Notes under the pieces: model-generated
Told to the model about the DNA's origin: nothing
What the model saw: the letters and a program-made list of their open reading frames with translations, nothing else
The model's database searches: none
Shown: one piece after another, positions 8,290 to 17,853 of the stretch
Position numbering within the stretch: position 1 is the first letter of the stretch
How the letters are laid out: every line of letters starts with the position of its first letter
Position numbers and translations under genes: made by a program
Source of the DNA: Streptomyces sp. Edi2
Lineage (GTDB): Bacteria; Actinomycetota; Actinomycetes; Streptomycetales; Streptomycetaceae
Direction of reading: 5' to 3'
Length of the DNA: 64,000 nt
Assembly: GCF_040253635.1 (NCBI RefSeq)
Contig: NZ_JBEJGX010000003.1
Location: forward strand, 6,101,501 to 6,165,500

Positions 8290-9291
8290 ATGGTGATCAA
8301 ACGTATTGCTGCCGGAATCGGCGCGCTGATAACGATGACCTTGGCGGGGGTTGCTGCGGCCGCTCCGGGGTCTCATGGGACCGCAGTTCCGGTGTCCCAC
8401 AAGAAGGCAGCGGCGAACTACTTGTACGCCTCGATCGGTGACTTCGACACCACGGTGAAACCGCTGATGGACCGCCCGGACATCGGCGGGGTGCAGGTGG
8501 TGGTGCCGTGGAAGGCACTCGAACCGAAGAAGGACCAGTATGATTTCTCGTCGATCGACGAGGCGCTGAACTACCTGCAGCCGCGTCACAAGAAGCTGGT
8601 CGTCCAGATCCAGGACCGGTTCTTCACGCCGCAGGGCAGACTCCCGGGTTACCTGCTGGCCGATCCGGAGTACAAGGGCGGCGCGGCTCCGACGAAGAAC
8701 GACAGCGGCCTCGGCCCCGGTGAGCCCGGATCGATCGCGGCGCAGTGGAATCCGCAGGTGCGAGGACGCTTCCAGCATCTGCTGAAGGCGCTGGCGCAAC
8801 GGTTCGACGGTCGTCTGGCCGGGGTGAACCTCCCGGAAACCGCCACCGGAGTGGACACCGGCAAGGACCGCACCGGATACACGAACGATTCCTACTTCCA
8901 TGCAGAGCTCGACAACATGGCCTACGGGAAAAAGGTCTTCACCAAGACGCCGTTCATCCAGTACGTCAACTTCTGGCCAGGTGAATGGAAAAACGATCAC
9001 AACTACATGGGGCGGACCTTCGAATTCGCAAAGTCCCACGGCATCGGCCTGGGCGGACCTGACATCCTGCCGAACCGTCCGGCACAGATGGAGAATTCGT
9101 ACCCGTTCTTCAAGCGTTACCGAGGGAAGTTGCCGCTCGTAGCCATGGCTGTACAGGAACCCGACTTCGAATACACCAATCCCAAAACGGGAAAGCCGTA
9201 CACCCGCCAGGAGTTCACTGATTTCGGCACGAACACCCTTGGTGCCGACACCATCTTCTGGGCCACCAGCTCGCCCTGGCTGCATCAGTAA
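8290..9291 (+). CDS. secreted TIM-barrel (glycoside-hydrolase-like) protein of unknown function
   Basis: This 333-residue protein has a clear Sec signal peptide (residues 1 to about 27, ending AGVAAAAPG). The mature part reads like a (beta/alpha)8 glycosidase: an early GGVQVVVPWKALEPKKDQYDFSSIDEAL (strand and helix of barrel repeat 1-2), a strand-4-like LAGVNLPETATG whose Glu could be the acid/base, and a late AVQEPDFEY. The family and substrate were not recognised. Third codon positions carry visibly more A and T than those of the neighbours and lysine is common, which suggests acquisition from another host. No clear ribosome site precedes ATG 8290; an in-frame TTG at 8269 is an alternative start. 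Confidence 0.75.
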   Translation: MVIKRIAAGIGALITMTLAGVAAAAPGSHGTAVPVSHKKAAANYLYASIGDFDTTVKPLMDRPDIGGVQVVVPWKALEPKKDQYDFSSIDEALNYLQPRHKKLVVQIQDRFFTPQGRLPGYLLADPEYKGGAAPTKNDSGLGPGEPGSIAAQWNPQVRGRFQHLLKALAQRFDGRLAGVNLPETATGVDTGKDRTGYTNDSYFHAELDNMAYGKKVFTKTPFIQYVNFWPGEWKNDHNYMGRTFEFAKSHGIGLGGPDILPNRPAQMENSYPFFKRYRGKLPLVAMAVQEPDFEYTNPKTGKPYTRQEFTDFGTNTLGADTIFWATSSPWLHQ

Positions 9292-9557
9292 CCCACCGCT
9301 GCGTCACCGAGGCCGTCGCGCTCCTTGCCACCGTGCGCCCACGCTTGCCGAAGCGGCTCGGGCGGCGGGCCGCCTCCTACGGGCCCCCGCCGGACCTTCC
9401 CGGCCACGCCGGATATCCGGCGACTCCGGACACCCGGCTCTTCGGCCAACAGTGTGAAAGGCGGCGCCCGGTCTGCCGTGCGCCGCCCCCGCGACGGCGG
9501 TGATGTCCGAGACTGGGCTGCCCGAAGGCCGACGAGGCCGAGTCCTGGAGAGACCCC

Positions 9558-10862
<1,305 letters not shown>

Positions 10863-11220
10863 AGGTCACTCCTCTCGCCTGAATTTCTCCTCGCGGCCAC
10901 TGACAACGCACGCGGCGGCCAGTAACGCCCATCTGGACATGCCCCGGCGGGCGGCGACCACCGGCGGGTGCTGGCGGTGCTGAGATTCCCGGAAGGAAAC
11001 GGCTGACCCCGGGCGCTCGCCGAAGGCCCGGCCGACGCCGCGGCGGCGAAAAAATTGGTGTGCGGGGCCGACGGAACCGGGTAATGTCTTTGTCATGTTC
11101 TTCCAGACGCCGATTTACGAGTGAGAGCGTGATGGGCCCCTGCTGACGTCCTCCGACGTCGCCGCGCCCGTCCCCCACCGATGAATCCGTAGATCACTTC
11201 ACATCATTCCGGGAGAACCC
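10863..11220. other. intergenic region with a possible leaderless short peptide
   Basis: These 358 bases hold no standard gene. A TAATGT hexamer at 11082-11087 lies 8 bp before an ATG at 11095 that opens a nine-codon frame (see the separate entry). The remaining 96 bp form the leader of the DUF6243 gene. Confidence 0.4.
11095..11124 (+). CDS. possible leaderless nine-residue leader peptide
   Basis: ATG 11095 opens MFFQTPIYE and ends at TGA 11122-11124. A -10-like TAATGT at 11082-11087 would place transcription start at or next to the ATG, so translation could be leaderless, which is common in actinobacteria. It precedes the DUF6243 gene by 96 bp. No -35 box was found at good spacing and the frame is tiny, so this is speculative. 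Confidence 0.2.
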   Translation: MFFQTPIYE

Positions 11221-11430
11221 GTGAGCAAGAACATCAACAACCCCGTGGGCATGGGCGGCGGCCAGCGCAAGAAGCTGTCCCGCGCCGAGCGGCAGAACAA
11301 CGGTCCGCACCGCAACCTCGACCGCCAGGGTGCCGCCGACCAGAAGGCGGAGCTGGTGCGCAAGATGCGCGAGAAGGCAGGCGCAGCTGAGAGCGCCGGG
11401 CAGGCGGGCGACGACACCGCACAGAGCTGA
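11221..11430 (+). CDS. small basic DUF6243-like protein
   Basis: This is a 69-residue, highly charged, Gly- and Arg-rich protein (MSKNINNPVGMGGGQRKKLSRAE at the start) without membrane segments. It matches the pattern of the DUF6243 family of small Streptomyces proteins of unknown function. GTG 11221 is preceded by GGGAGAA. The C-terminal half is predicted helical (QKAELVRKMREKAGAAE). Nothing in the neighbourhood suggests a role. Confidence 0.75.
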   Translation: MSKNINNPVGMGGGQRKKLSRAERQNNGPHRNLDRQGAADQKAELVRKMREKAGAAESAGQAGDDTAQS

Positions 11431-11828
11431 CGCAGCGCCGCCGCAGGGCGGCACCGCACGGGGCCGGGCCCGGACCGCGACGCGCGGTCCGGGCCCTGCT
11501 GCCGTGCCGGGGCTCTGCTGCCGTGCCAGGCGCGGCCGGCCTCCGTCACCCCCGAAGCCCTCGGCGACTTCTTCGCCCGCTTCGGCCTCCCGGCCGACGA
11601 CGAGGAAGTGATCGTCTGCACCGGAGACCTGGACGCGCTGGTGGCGGCGCTGTCCTCGGTCAGGCACAGGCAGGTCTCAAGTAGGCCCAGTCATGGCTCG
11701 ATATCACCGTCCATGGCGTGGTCCGCCGCGCGCTTGGCGTTGGCTGAAATCGGCGCTCTGCTCACGCACTGACGTGGGACCGGGCTGAGGGGCGGAGACG
11801 AAGGCAGGTGCAGTTGCTCCTCGGGTAG
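11431..11828. other. decayed region between DUF6243 and the integrase relic
   Basis: No intact gene is present. In one plus-strand frame, 11547-11663 reads like real coding sequence (SVTPEALGDFFARFGLPADDEEVIVC and so on) with normal codon use, but it lacks a start. It continues into non-coding-like sequence ending at a TGA near 11770. It may be a gene remnant; the family was not recognised. Confidence 0.3.
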
Positions 11829-11945
11829 GCGTCCGCCGTCATCACGCTGCGGATCTACGCGCACCTGTGGCAGGGCGAAGAAGACCGCACCCGCTCCGTC
11901 ACGGGTGCCCTGCTGGGCGGCGTGGGGAGCGGGTGCGGACGGTGA
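11829..11945 (+). pseudogene. tyrosine recombinase (integrase) C-terminal relic
   Basis: Directly after an in-frame TAG, the plus strand reads ASAVITLRIYAHLWQGEEDRTR and ends at TGA 11943. This matches the C-terminal end of phage-type tyrosine recombinases, where the catalytic Tyr lies in the TL.IYAHLW segment. The rest of the enzyme is missing. It marks a lost integrated element; no attachment-site repeat or tRNA was found beside it. Confidence 0.5.
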
Positions 11946-11990
11946 AGCGATATGACCGGCGAGAACGCGGGTCGGACGCCTGGCCGGAGG

Positions 11991-12386
11991 TCAGGCCTTC
12001 TTCGTCTCCCAGAAGATCTTGTCGATCTGGGCGATGTAGTCCAGGGCCTTCTGGCCGGTGGCCGGGTCGTTCGAACCCTTGGCGGCGCTGAGGGCCTTGA
12101 GGGTGTCGTTGACCAGCTGGTGCAGCTCCGGGTACTTCTCGAAGTGCGGGGGCTTGAAGTAGTCGCTCCACAGCACCGAGACGTGGTGCTTGGCCAGCTC
12201 GGCGCGCTGCTCCTTGATCAGGACGGCGCGAGTGCGGAAGTCCGCGTCCTCGTTGGCCTGGTACTTCTCCTGGACGGCCTTGACCGACTCGGCCTCGATG
12301 CGGGCCTGGGCCGGGTCGTACACGCCGCAGGGCAGGTCGCAGTGGGCGCTGACCTTCACCTTGGGGGCGAACAGGCGCGAAAGCAT
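11991..12386 (-). CDS. sodN: nickel superoxide dismutase
   Basis: This 131-residue precursor of the Ni-containing superoxide dismutase converts superoxide to oxygen and hydrogen peroxide in the cytoplasm as a homohexamer. The 14-residue propeptide (MLSRLFAPKVKVSA) is followed by the Ni-hook HCDLPCGVYDP (His15, Cys16, Cys20, which become His1, Cys2 and Cys6 after cleavage). The rest matches the four-helix bundle of the family at full length. AGGAAGG precedes the ATG. It is divergent from sodX, whose product is believed to remove the propeptide. Confidence 0.97.
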   Translation of the reverse strand: MLSRLFAPKVKVSAHCDLPCGVYDPAQARIEAESVKAVQEKYQANEDADFRTRAVLIKEQRAELAKHHVSVLWSDYFKPPHFEKYPELHQLVNDTLKALSAAKGSNDPATGQKALDYIAQIDKIFWETKKA

Positions 12387-12554
12387 GTTCAGTCCTTCCT
12401 CGTGATCGTCTTCTCAGGTGCGAGATTACTCGGTGCGGGAAGGCTTTTCTTGGTCGGGCCGGGGGTCTTAGGGCAAAAGTCCGGTGCCGGGGTGCGGCTG
12501 ATGGAGGATGGACCGGTGAGTGGGACGGACCGGGGCTGGACCGGGAGGTACGGG

Positions 12555-13025
12555 ATGCCGGAGCGGGTGCACGAGCGTGGACCGGAGCAGGGCGGGGACG
12601 CGGACGCGGGGCGCGGGCGGGGCGGGCTCCTTCGCGCCTTCGGGCTGGCCGAGGTCTACAACCCGTCGATGGTGCCGACGCTGCGGCCCGGCGACCAGCT
12701 GGTGGTGCAGTACGGGGCGGCGGTGCGGCCCGGTGACGTCGTCGTGCTGCGGCACCCGTTCCGGCAGGATCTGCTGATCGTCAAGCGGGCCGTGCGGCGG
12801 CGTGACGGCGGTTGGTGGGTGCAGGGCGACAACCCGTTCGTCGAGAACGACAGCCGGGAATTCGGGGTCGTTCCCGACGAACTGGTCCTCGCCCGTGCCT
12901 GGGTGCGGGTGCGGCCCCCGCGGGGGATTCAGCGCTCGGTCACCGGGGTGCTCTCCTGGGTGGTCTCGGCGGTCCGTCCGGTGCGGCCCGAGCGCTCGCT
13001 CTCCAGGCGCTTGCGGGCGCGGTAG
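12555..13025 (+). CDS. sodX: nickel-type superoxide dismutase maturation protease
   Basis: This 156-residue protein of the S26 signal-peptidase-like family is thought to trim the SodN leader so that the His1-Cys2 nickel site is exposed. The catalytic dyad is visible: Ser38 in EVYNPSMVPTL and Lys77 in LLIVKRAVRR. GDN follows at 91-93. There is no N-terminal membrane anchor, consistent with a cytoplasmic substrate. ATG 12555 has a GGGAGG site; the frame is open for another 200 codons upstream, but that part is antisense to sodN. Its last 32 codons overlap the 3' end of the convergent CGNR gene by 97 bp. Confidence 0.9.
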   Translation: MPERVHERGPEQGGDADAGRGRGGLLRAFGLAEVYNPSMVPTLRPGDQLVVQYGAAVRPGDVVVLRHPFRQDLLIVKRAVRRRDGGWWVQGDNPFVENDSREFGVVPDELVLARAWVRVRPPRGIQRSVTGVLSWVVSAVRPVRPERSLSRRLRAR

Positions 13026-13558
13026 GCGGCGACATTGGCGCGGGTGGCGCAGCGGTCGGAGCAGTAGCGCCGCGAGCGGTTGGTCGAGGTGTCCAGGTAG
13101 ACGTTGCGGCAGGGCTGCGCCTCGCAGATGCCGAGCCGGTCCACGCCCAGGTCGGTGAGGTGGAAGGCCAGGCCCATGCAGGCGGTCGCGGTGTAGCCCG
13201 CGGTGGCGTTGGCCGCGTGGTCGGCGATGTGCATGTGCCAGTCGGGGCGGTTGTTGTCGTCGCGGTACTCGTGGCCGGAGATCTGCGGGCTGACCGGGAA
13301 CTCCATCATCAGGGCGTTGAGGAGGTCCACGGCGCGCACCTCGTCGCCGCCGGCCGCGGCCTCGAAGACGGCGCGCAGCCGTGCGCGGACCGTACGCAGC
13401 CGGGTCACGTCGCTCTCGGTCGCGCGCCGGGCGGCCTGCTGGGCGGGGCCGAAGAGGTCGCGTACGGCTTCGACCGTGGTGAGGCTGTCGGTGCCGCGCT
13501 CGGGCTGCTCGGTGTTGACCAGTCGCACGGCATAGTCCGAGTAATAGGCCAGTTCCAC
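12929..13558 (-). CDS. CGNR zinc-finger (ABATE-type) protein
   Basis: This 209-residue protein has an N-terminal ABATE-like helical domain and a C-terminal zinc finger with Cys145, Cys150, Cys166 and Cys170. The usual CGNR motif reads CATR here and is followed by ANVAAYRARKR, which is typical for the DNA-contacting helix. Members are presumed transcription factors. The C-terminal 25 residues are Ser/Thr/Arg-rich and are encoded antisense to the end of sodX. A gap of 113 bp separates it from the divergent methyltransferase gene. Confidence 0.85.
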   Translation of the reverse strand: MELAYYSDYAVRLVNTEQPERGTDSLTTVEAVRDLFGPAQQAARRATESDVTRLRTVRARLRAVFEAAAGGDEVRAVDLLNALMMEFPVSPQISGHEYRDDNNRPDWHMHIADHAANATAGYTATACMGLAFHLTDLGVDRLGICEAQPCRNVYLDTSTNRSRRYCSDRCATRANVAAYRARKRLESERSGRTGRTAETTQESTPVTER

Positions 13559-13671
13559 TTGTAGTCCTTACGGGCGGGGGCTAAGGTGCGGAGTGCTTGC
13601 GTGAGGTAATGGGTGTTGTAGCTACGAGGGTATTACTTCATGCCAGGGTATGACGTCTGGGAGGGGAAGCG

Positions 13672-14433
13672 ATGACCGAGACCGTTGCCGGCGCCGATTG
13701 GCAGGCGTGGCAGAACAGTTGGGACCGCCAGCAGGAGTGGTACCTCCCCGACCGCGAGGAGCGGTTCCGGGTGATGCTGGACATGGTCGAGGCCCTGGTG
13801 GGTCCCGCGCCCCGGGTACTGGATCTCGCCTGCGGCACGGGAAGTATCTCCGACCGGCTGCTGAAGCGGTTCCCCGGGGCCGAGAGTGTGGGCGTCGATC
13901 TGGATCCCGCGCTGCTGGCCATCGCGGAAGGGTACTTCGCCGACGAGCGCCGGGTCCGGTTCGTACGCGCCGATCTCAAGGACCCGGCCTGGACGGACCG
14001 GCTGCCGCACGACTCGTACGACGCGGTGCTCACCGCCACCGCGCTGCACTGGCTGCACACCGAGGACCTCCGGGGGCTGTACGGGCAGCTCGGCACCCTG
14101 GTGCGGGACGGCGGGGTCTTCATGAACGCCGACCACATGCCCGAGGAGGCCACCTTGCGGATCAACGCCGCCGAGCGGGCCTTCCGGCATGCGCGGATGG
14201 ACGCGGCGAAGGCGGCCGGCGCCGTCGACTGGGCCGAGTGGTGGCGGCTGGCGGCCGCCGACCCGCACCTGGCCGGGCCGACCGCCGAGCGCTTCGAGAT
14301 CTACGGCGAGCACGCGGACGGCGACACCCCCTCGGCGGCATGGCACGCGGCCGTGCTGCGCGAATCGGGGTTCGCGGAGGCGCGGCCGGTATGGGCCTCG
14401 CCCACGGACGCGCTGGTGCTGGGTCTGAAGTAG
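13672..14433 (+). CDS. class I SAM-dependent methyltransferase
   Basis: This 253-residue Rossmann-fold methyltransferase has motif I VLDLACGTGSIS (about residues 49-60), the acidic end of strand 2 (VGVDLDPAL) and a motif IV-like DAVLTATALHWL. The ALHWL segment resembles trans-aconitate methyltransferases and ubiquinone-type methyltransferases, but the acceptor is unknown. It starts at ATG 13672. It is divergent from the CGNR regulator and ends before a long hairpin at 14452-14498. Confidence 0.85.
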   Translation: MTETVAGADWQAWQNSWDRQQEWYLPDREERFRVMLDMVEALVGPAPRVLDLACGTGSISDRLLKRFPGAESVGVDLDPALLAIAEGYFADERRVRFVRADLKDPAWTDRLPHDSYDAVLTATALHWLHTEDLRGLYGQLGTLVRDGGVFMNADHMPEEATLRINAAERAFRHARMDAAKAAGAVDWAEWWRLAAADPHLAGPTAERFEIYGEHADGDTPSAAWHAAVLRESGFAEARPVWASPTDALVLGLK

Positions 14434-14451
14434 AGGACAAAGACGGCGGAA

Positions 14452-14498
14452 GGGCCGCAGCGAGCCTTCTCCCGGGGGAGCAGGTCTCGCCGCGGCCC
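14452..14498. terminator. long imperfect hairpin terminator
   Basis: The arms gggccgcagcgag..ccttctccc and gggagcagg..tctcgccgcggccc pair over about 22 bp with two mismatches and one bulge. The hairpin lies between the convergent methyltransferase and ABC ATPase genes. Confidence 0.6.
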
Positions 14499-14534
14499 AA
14501 GGAGCCCGGCGCGGGCTCCGGCAGCTCCGGCGCC

Positions 14535-15338
14535 TTACAGCACCTTCGACAGGAACGACTTCGTCCGCTCGTGCTGCGGGTTACCGAGCACTTCGCGCGG
14601 GTGGCCGGATTCGACCACCACCCCGTCGTCCATGAAGACCAGCGAGTCGCCGACCTCGCGGGCGAAGCCCATCTCATGGGTCACGACGATCATCGTCATA
14701 CCGTCCGCCGCCAGGTCCTTCATGACGTCCAGGACGTCACCGACCAGCTCCGGGTCCAGGGCCGAGGTCGGCTCGTCGAAGAGCATCAGCTTGGGCTCCA
14801 TCGCCAGCGCACGGGCGATGGCGACGCGCTGCTGCTGGCCGCCGGAGAGCTGCGAGGGGTAGTTCCCGGCCTTGTCGGACAGGCCGACGCGGTCCAGGAG
14901 CTTGACCGCCCGCTCCCGGGCGGCCGACTTCGACTCGCCCTTGACCTGGATCGGCGCCTCCATGATGTTCTCCACCGCGGTCATGTGCGGGAAGAGGTTG
15001 AAGCGCTGGAAGACCATGCCGATATCGCGGCGGCGGGCGGCGACCTCCTTGTCGCGCAGCTCGTAGAGCTTGCCGTTGTGCTCGCGGTAGCCGACCAGTT
15101 CGCCGTCGACGGACAGCCGTCCCGCGTTGACCTTCTCCAGGTGGTTGATGCAGCGCAGGAACGTCGACTTGCCGGAGCCGGACGGGCCGATCAGGCAGAA
15201 GACCTCCCGGGGCGCGACCTCCAGGTCGATGCCCTTGAGGATGTGGGCCGCGCCGAAGGACTTGTGGACGCCCTCGGCCTTGACCATCGGGCCGCCGCTC
15301 GTACCGGCCGCCTTGCTCGTCGTGATCTTGCTGGTCAT
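14535..15338 (-). CDS. polar amino-acid ABC transporter, ATP-binding subunit
   Basis: This 267-residue ABC ATPase of the GlnQ/HisP (PAAT) type has Walker [10 protein letters not shown] (residues 51-59), the signature LSGGQQQR and Walker [15 protein letters not shown]. It energises uptake of an amino acid such as glutamate or glutamine together with the permease and lipoprotein upstream. Its ATG at 15338 overlaps the permease stop (ATGA), which fixes the start despite a longer open frame. It is the last gene of the SBP-permease-ATPase operon. Confidence 0.93.
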   Translation of the reverse strand: MTSKITTSKAAGTSGGPMVKAEGVHKSFGAAHILKGIDLEVAPREVFCLIGPSGSGKSTFLRCINHLEKVNAGRLSVDGELVGYREHNGKLYELRDKEVAARRRDIGMVFQRFNLFPHMTAVENIMEAPIQVKGESKSAARERAVKLLDRVGLSDKAGNYPSQLSGGQQQRVAIARALAMEPKLMLFDEPTSALDPELVGDVLDVMKDLAADGMTMIVVTHEMGFAREVGDSLVFMDDGVVVESGHPREVLGNPQHERTKSFLSKVL

Positions 15339-16276
15339 CCCACACCTCCGGGGCGGTTGAAGCCGCCGGACAGCCTCGCCTTGGCGCGCTGGAGCGGAGT
15401 GAGCGGCAGTTGGCGGCTGGAGCCGCGGGCGTAGTAACGCTCGAGGTAGTACTGGCCGATGCTCAGCACCGTGGTGGCGATCAGGTACCAGGCGGCGGCG
15501 AGGATCAGCATCTCCACCACGACACCGGAGTCCCGTCCGACGTTCTGCGCGGCCTGCAGCAGATCGTAGTACTGGACGGCGATGACCAGGGAGGAGGTCT
15601 TCAGCATGTTGATGACCTCGTTGCCGGTCGGCGGCACGATCACCCGCATCGCCTGCGGCACGATGATCCGGCGCAGCGTCTTGGCGTGGCTCATGCCCAG
15701 CGCGTGCGCCGCCTCGGTCTGGCCCTCGTCGACGGCGTTGAGACCGGCCCGGCAGATCTCCGCCATGTACGCCGCCTCGTTGAGCCCGAGGCCCAGCAGC
15801 GCGCACAGGAACGGGGTCATGAAGTCCGACCACTCGTCCTTGTAGATCGGCATGATGTCGATGTACTGGAAGACGAGGCCCAGGTTGAACCAGAGGAACA
15901 GCTGGACGTAGACCGGCGTCCCGCGGAAGAACCAGACGTAGAACCACGCGACCGTCGAGGTGACCGGGTTCTTGGACTGGCGCATCACCGCCAGGATCAC
16001 GCCGCCCACGATGCCGATGATCATCGAGAGCACGGTGATCAGCAGGGTGTTGCGCAGGCCCTTGAGGATGTCCGCGTTGAACATGTACTGGGGAATGGCG
16101 TCCCAGTTGACGTTCCCGGCGGCGAAGGCCCGGCCGAGCAGGGCGACCAGTCCGATGACGACGACCGCCGCCACCCAGCGGCCGTAGTGGCGGACCGGGA
16201 TGGCTTTGATCGGCTCGGGCTGGGGCGGCGGAGCGTCCGCCGGCGGCTGGGCCGACTTGTCGACGTCAACTGACAC
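15335..16276 (-). CDS. polar amino-acid ABC transporter, permease subunit
   Basis: This 313-residue membrane protein of the HisM/GlnP class has about five to six helices after a Pro-rich cytoplasmic N-terminus. The EAA loop is present as [22 protein letters not shown]. Only one permease gene exists in the operon, so it probably works as a homodimer. The C-terminus extends about 30 residues into the cytoplasm. It lies 62 bp after the lipoprotein gene and overlaps the ATPase gene by 4 bp. Confidence 0.93.
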   Translation of the reverse strand: MSVDVDKSAQPPADAPPPQPEPIKAIPVRHYGRWVAAVVVIGLVALLGRAFAAGNVNWDAIPQYMFNADILKGLRNTLLITVLSMIIGIVGGVILAVMRQSKNPVTSTVAWFYVWFFRGTPVYVQLFLWFNLGLVFQYIDIMPIYKDEWSDFMTPFLCALLGLGLNEAAYMAEICRAGLNAVDEGQTEAAHALGMSHAKTLRRIIVPQAMRVIVPPTGNEVINMLKTSSLVIAVQYYDLLQAAQNVGRDSGVVVEMLILAAAWYLIATTVLSIGQYYLERYYARGSSRQLPLTPLQRAKARLSGGFNRPGGVG

Positions 16277-16338
16277 GGGTGTTGCCTTTCAGCATTCGGC
16301 GGGAGGTGCGCGGGGCGGAGGGGTAGGCGTTCGACGGC

Positions 16339-17313
16339 TCAGGAGCCGCCATTGAGCTGCACCTTCTTGACCGCGGCATCCTTGACGTCCCACTTGTCCA
16401 GGACCTTGGCGTACGAGCCGTTCTTGATCGCGAGTTCCAGCGCGGACCGGAGCGCGTCACGCAGCTGCTCCTTGCCCTTGGGGACCGCGATGCCGTACGG
16501 GGCCGCCTTGAGCGGCGCGCCGCCGACCATCTGGAAATCCTTGCCGTGACCGGAGACCTTCACCGCATACGCCGCGACCGGGTAGTCGCTGGAGACGGCG
16601 TCCACACCGGCGGTGCGCAGCCGGGTCTGGGCCTCGGAGTCGTTGTCGAAGGCCTCGATCGAGATCGGCTGCTCGCCGTTCTTCTCACAGGCCTTCGACT
16701 TGTCCTTGGCCAGGTCGTGCGAGACCGTGCCGCGCTGCACCGCGAGCTTTTTGCCGCACAGCGTCTCCCAGCCGTCGATGCCCTTGGTCTTGCCCTTCTG
16801 GGTGTAGAGCGACACACCGACGTTGAGGTAGTCGATGAAGTCGACACCCTGGCCGATCTTCTTGCCGGTGTTGCTGTCGATGCCCTCCTGGCGCTCCTTG
16901 GTGTCCGTCATCGCCGACATCGCGATGTCGTAGCGCTTGGACTTCAGGCCGCCCATGAGGGTGTCGAAGGTGGCGTTGTTGAAGTTGAGCTTGATGCCCA
17001 GCTCCTTGCTCATCGCCTCCGCGAGATCCGGGTCGATGCCCTCGATCACGCCGTTGGAACGGAACTCCACCGGCTTGTACGTGATGTCCGAGCCGACCTG
17101 GAGCATGGCCTTTTCCTGGACGTCCTTGGGCAGCTTCTTGAACAGCGGCGCATTGGCGTTGCGGTTCTTCTTCGCCTCGCGCTTGGCGATGGCCGCGTCC
17201 GTCTGGTCGCCGCAGGCGCTGAGCAGCAGCAGCGAGGCGGCGACCGCGGCCGCCGCGGCCACGGCCGTGCGAGACCTGCCGGCGGCCGTGCGACGGGTGG
17301 TGCTTGCGGTCAT
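16339..17313 (-). CDS. polar amino-acid ABC transporter, substrate-binding lipoprotein
   Basis: This 324-residue family-3 solute-binding protein has a Tat/Sec-like signal with a lipobox LLSAC, so Cys34 is the lipidated residue and the protein is anchored outside the membrane. The bi-lobed binding domain includes the conserved GSDITYKPVEF and GIDPDLAEAMSKELG segments. ATG 17313 gives a proper signal peptide; the 21 residues upstream in frame do not. It is the promoter-proximal gene of the uptake operon. The ligand is not identifiable, with glutamate- or cystine-type amino acids likely. Confidence 0.93.
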   Translation of the reverse strand: MTASTTRRTAAGRSRTAVAAAAAVAASLLLLSACGDQTDAAIAKREAKKNRNANAPLFKKLPKDVQEKAMLQVGSDITYKPVEFRSNGVIEGIDPDLAEAMSKELGIKLNFNNATFDTLMGGLKSKRYDIAMSAMTDTKERQEGIDSNTGKKIGQGVDFIDYLNVGVSLYTQKGKTKGIDGWETLCGKKLAVQRGTVSHDLAKDKSKACEKNGEQPISIEAFDNDSEAQTRLRTAGVDAVSSDYPVAAYAVKVSGHGKDFQMVGGAPLKAAPYGIAVPKGKEQLRDALRSALELAIKNGSYAKVLDKWDVKDAAVKKVQLNGGS

Positions 17314-17853
17314 GCTGAGCCTCCTGCGAATGGAGAAGCCGATGGAGAAGCCGACGTGACAAAGGGCCGGGGGCACACCGTCGAGCGTCGCGACCTCGGT
17401 TGGTGACGGAATCCTGCCATCCGGGCTCCGGTATTCGGACTGTCGTAATGGTCAAAATCGGATAACGGACGGAGGAGGCGAGGTGACGCCCTTGTGGCAC
17501 AAGGGGAGCCTCCGCCTCCGCCGAGGCCGGGACTCCCTGCCTGTTCCCGGCGTCTCGGGATCCGGACCGGAGGGGGATGACTCTTCTACGTTTTTTGTGT
17601 ATTTCGCGGCTATTGTCGGAACTCTGAACTCGAGGGTAAGGAATCTGACTCGTCGGGGCCCGCGCCCGTCGGGTAGAAAGGTTCGTTACACCCCTCATCC
17701 GGGGCTCAGGGCGCGTGTGCGGCGCGCCCGGCGTCCGAAACCTCCCCGCGCGCGGCGGTCATCCGCCGTGCAGGGCGCGGACGCGGTGCCCGCCCACCCC
17801 TCAACCAGGGGGTGGCCACCCTCAACAGAATTTCGATTAAAGGGGTAAGACAA
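17314..17853. other. divergent promoter region, amino-acid transporter / malic enzyme
   Basis: No gene was recognised in these 540 bases. The stretch 17579-17640 is unusually A/T-rich for this genome, with a run of six T residues at 17591-17596, and probably contains promoter elements. A second AT-rich patch at 17440-17465 lies upstream of the transporter operon. Confidence 0.5.

Noticed and set aside
11091..11945. tRNA or attachment site linked to the integrase relic
   Set aside because: No cloverleaf, GTTCGA-type T-arm or duplicated core was found around the relic.
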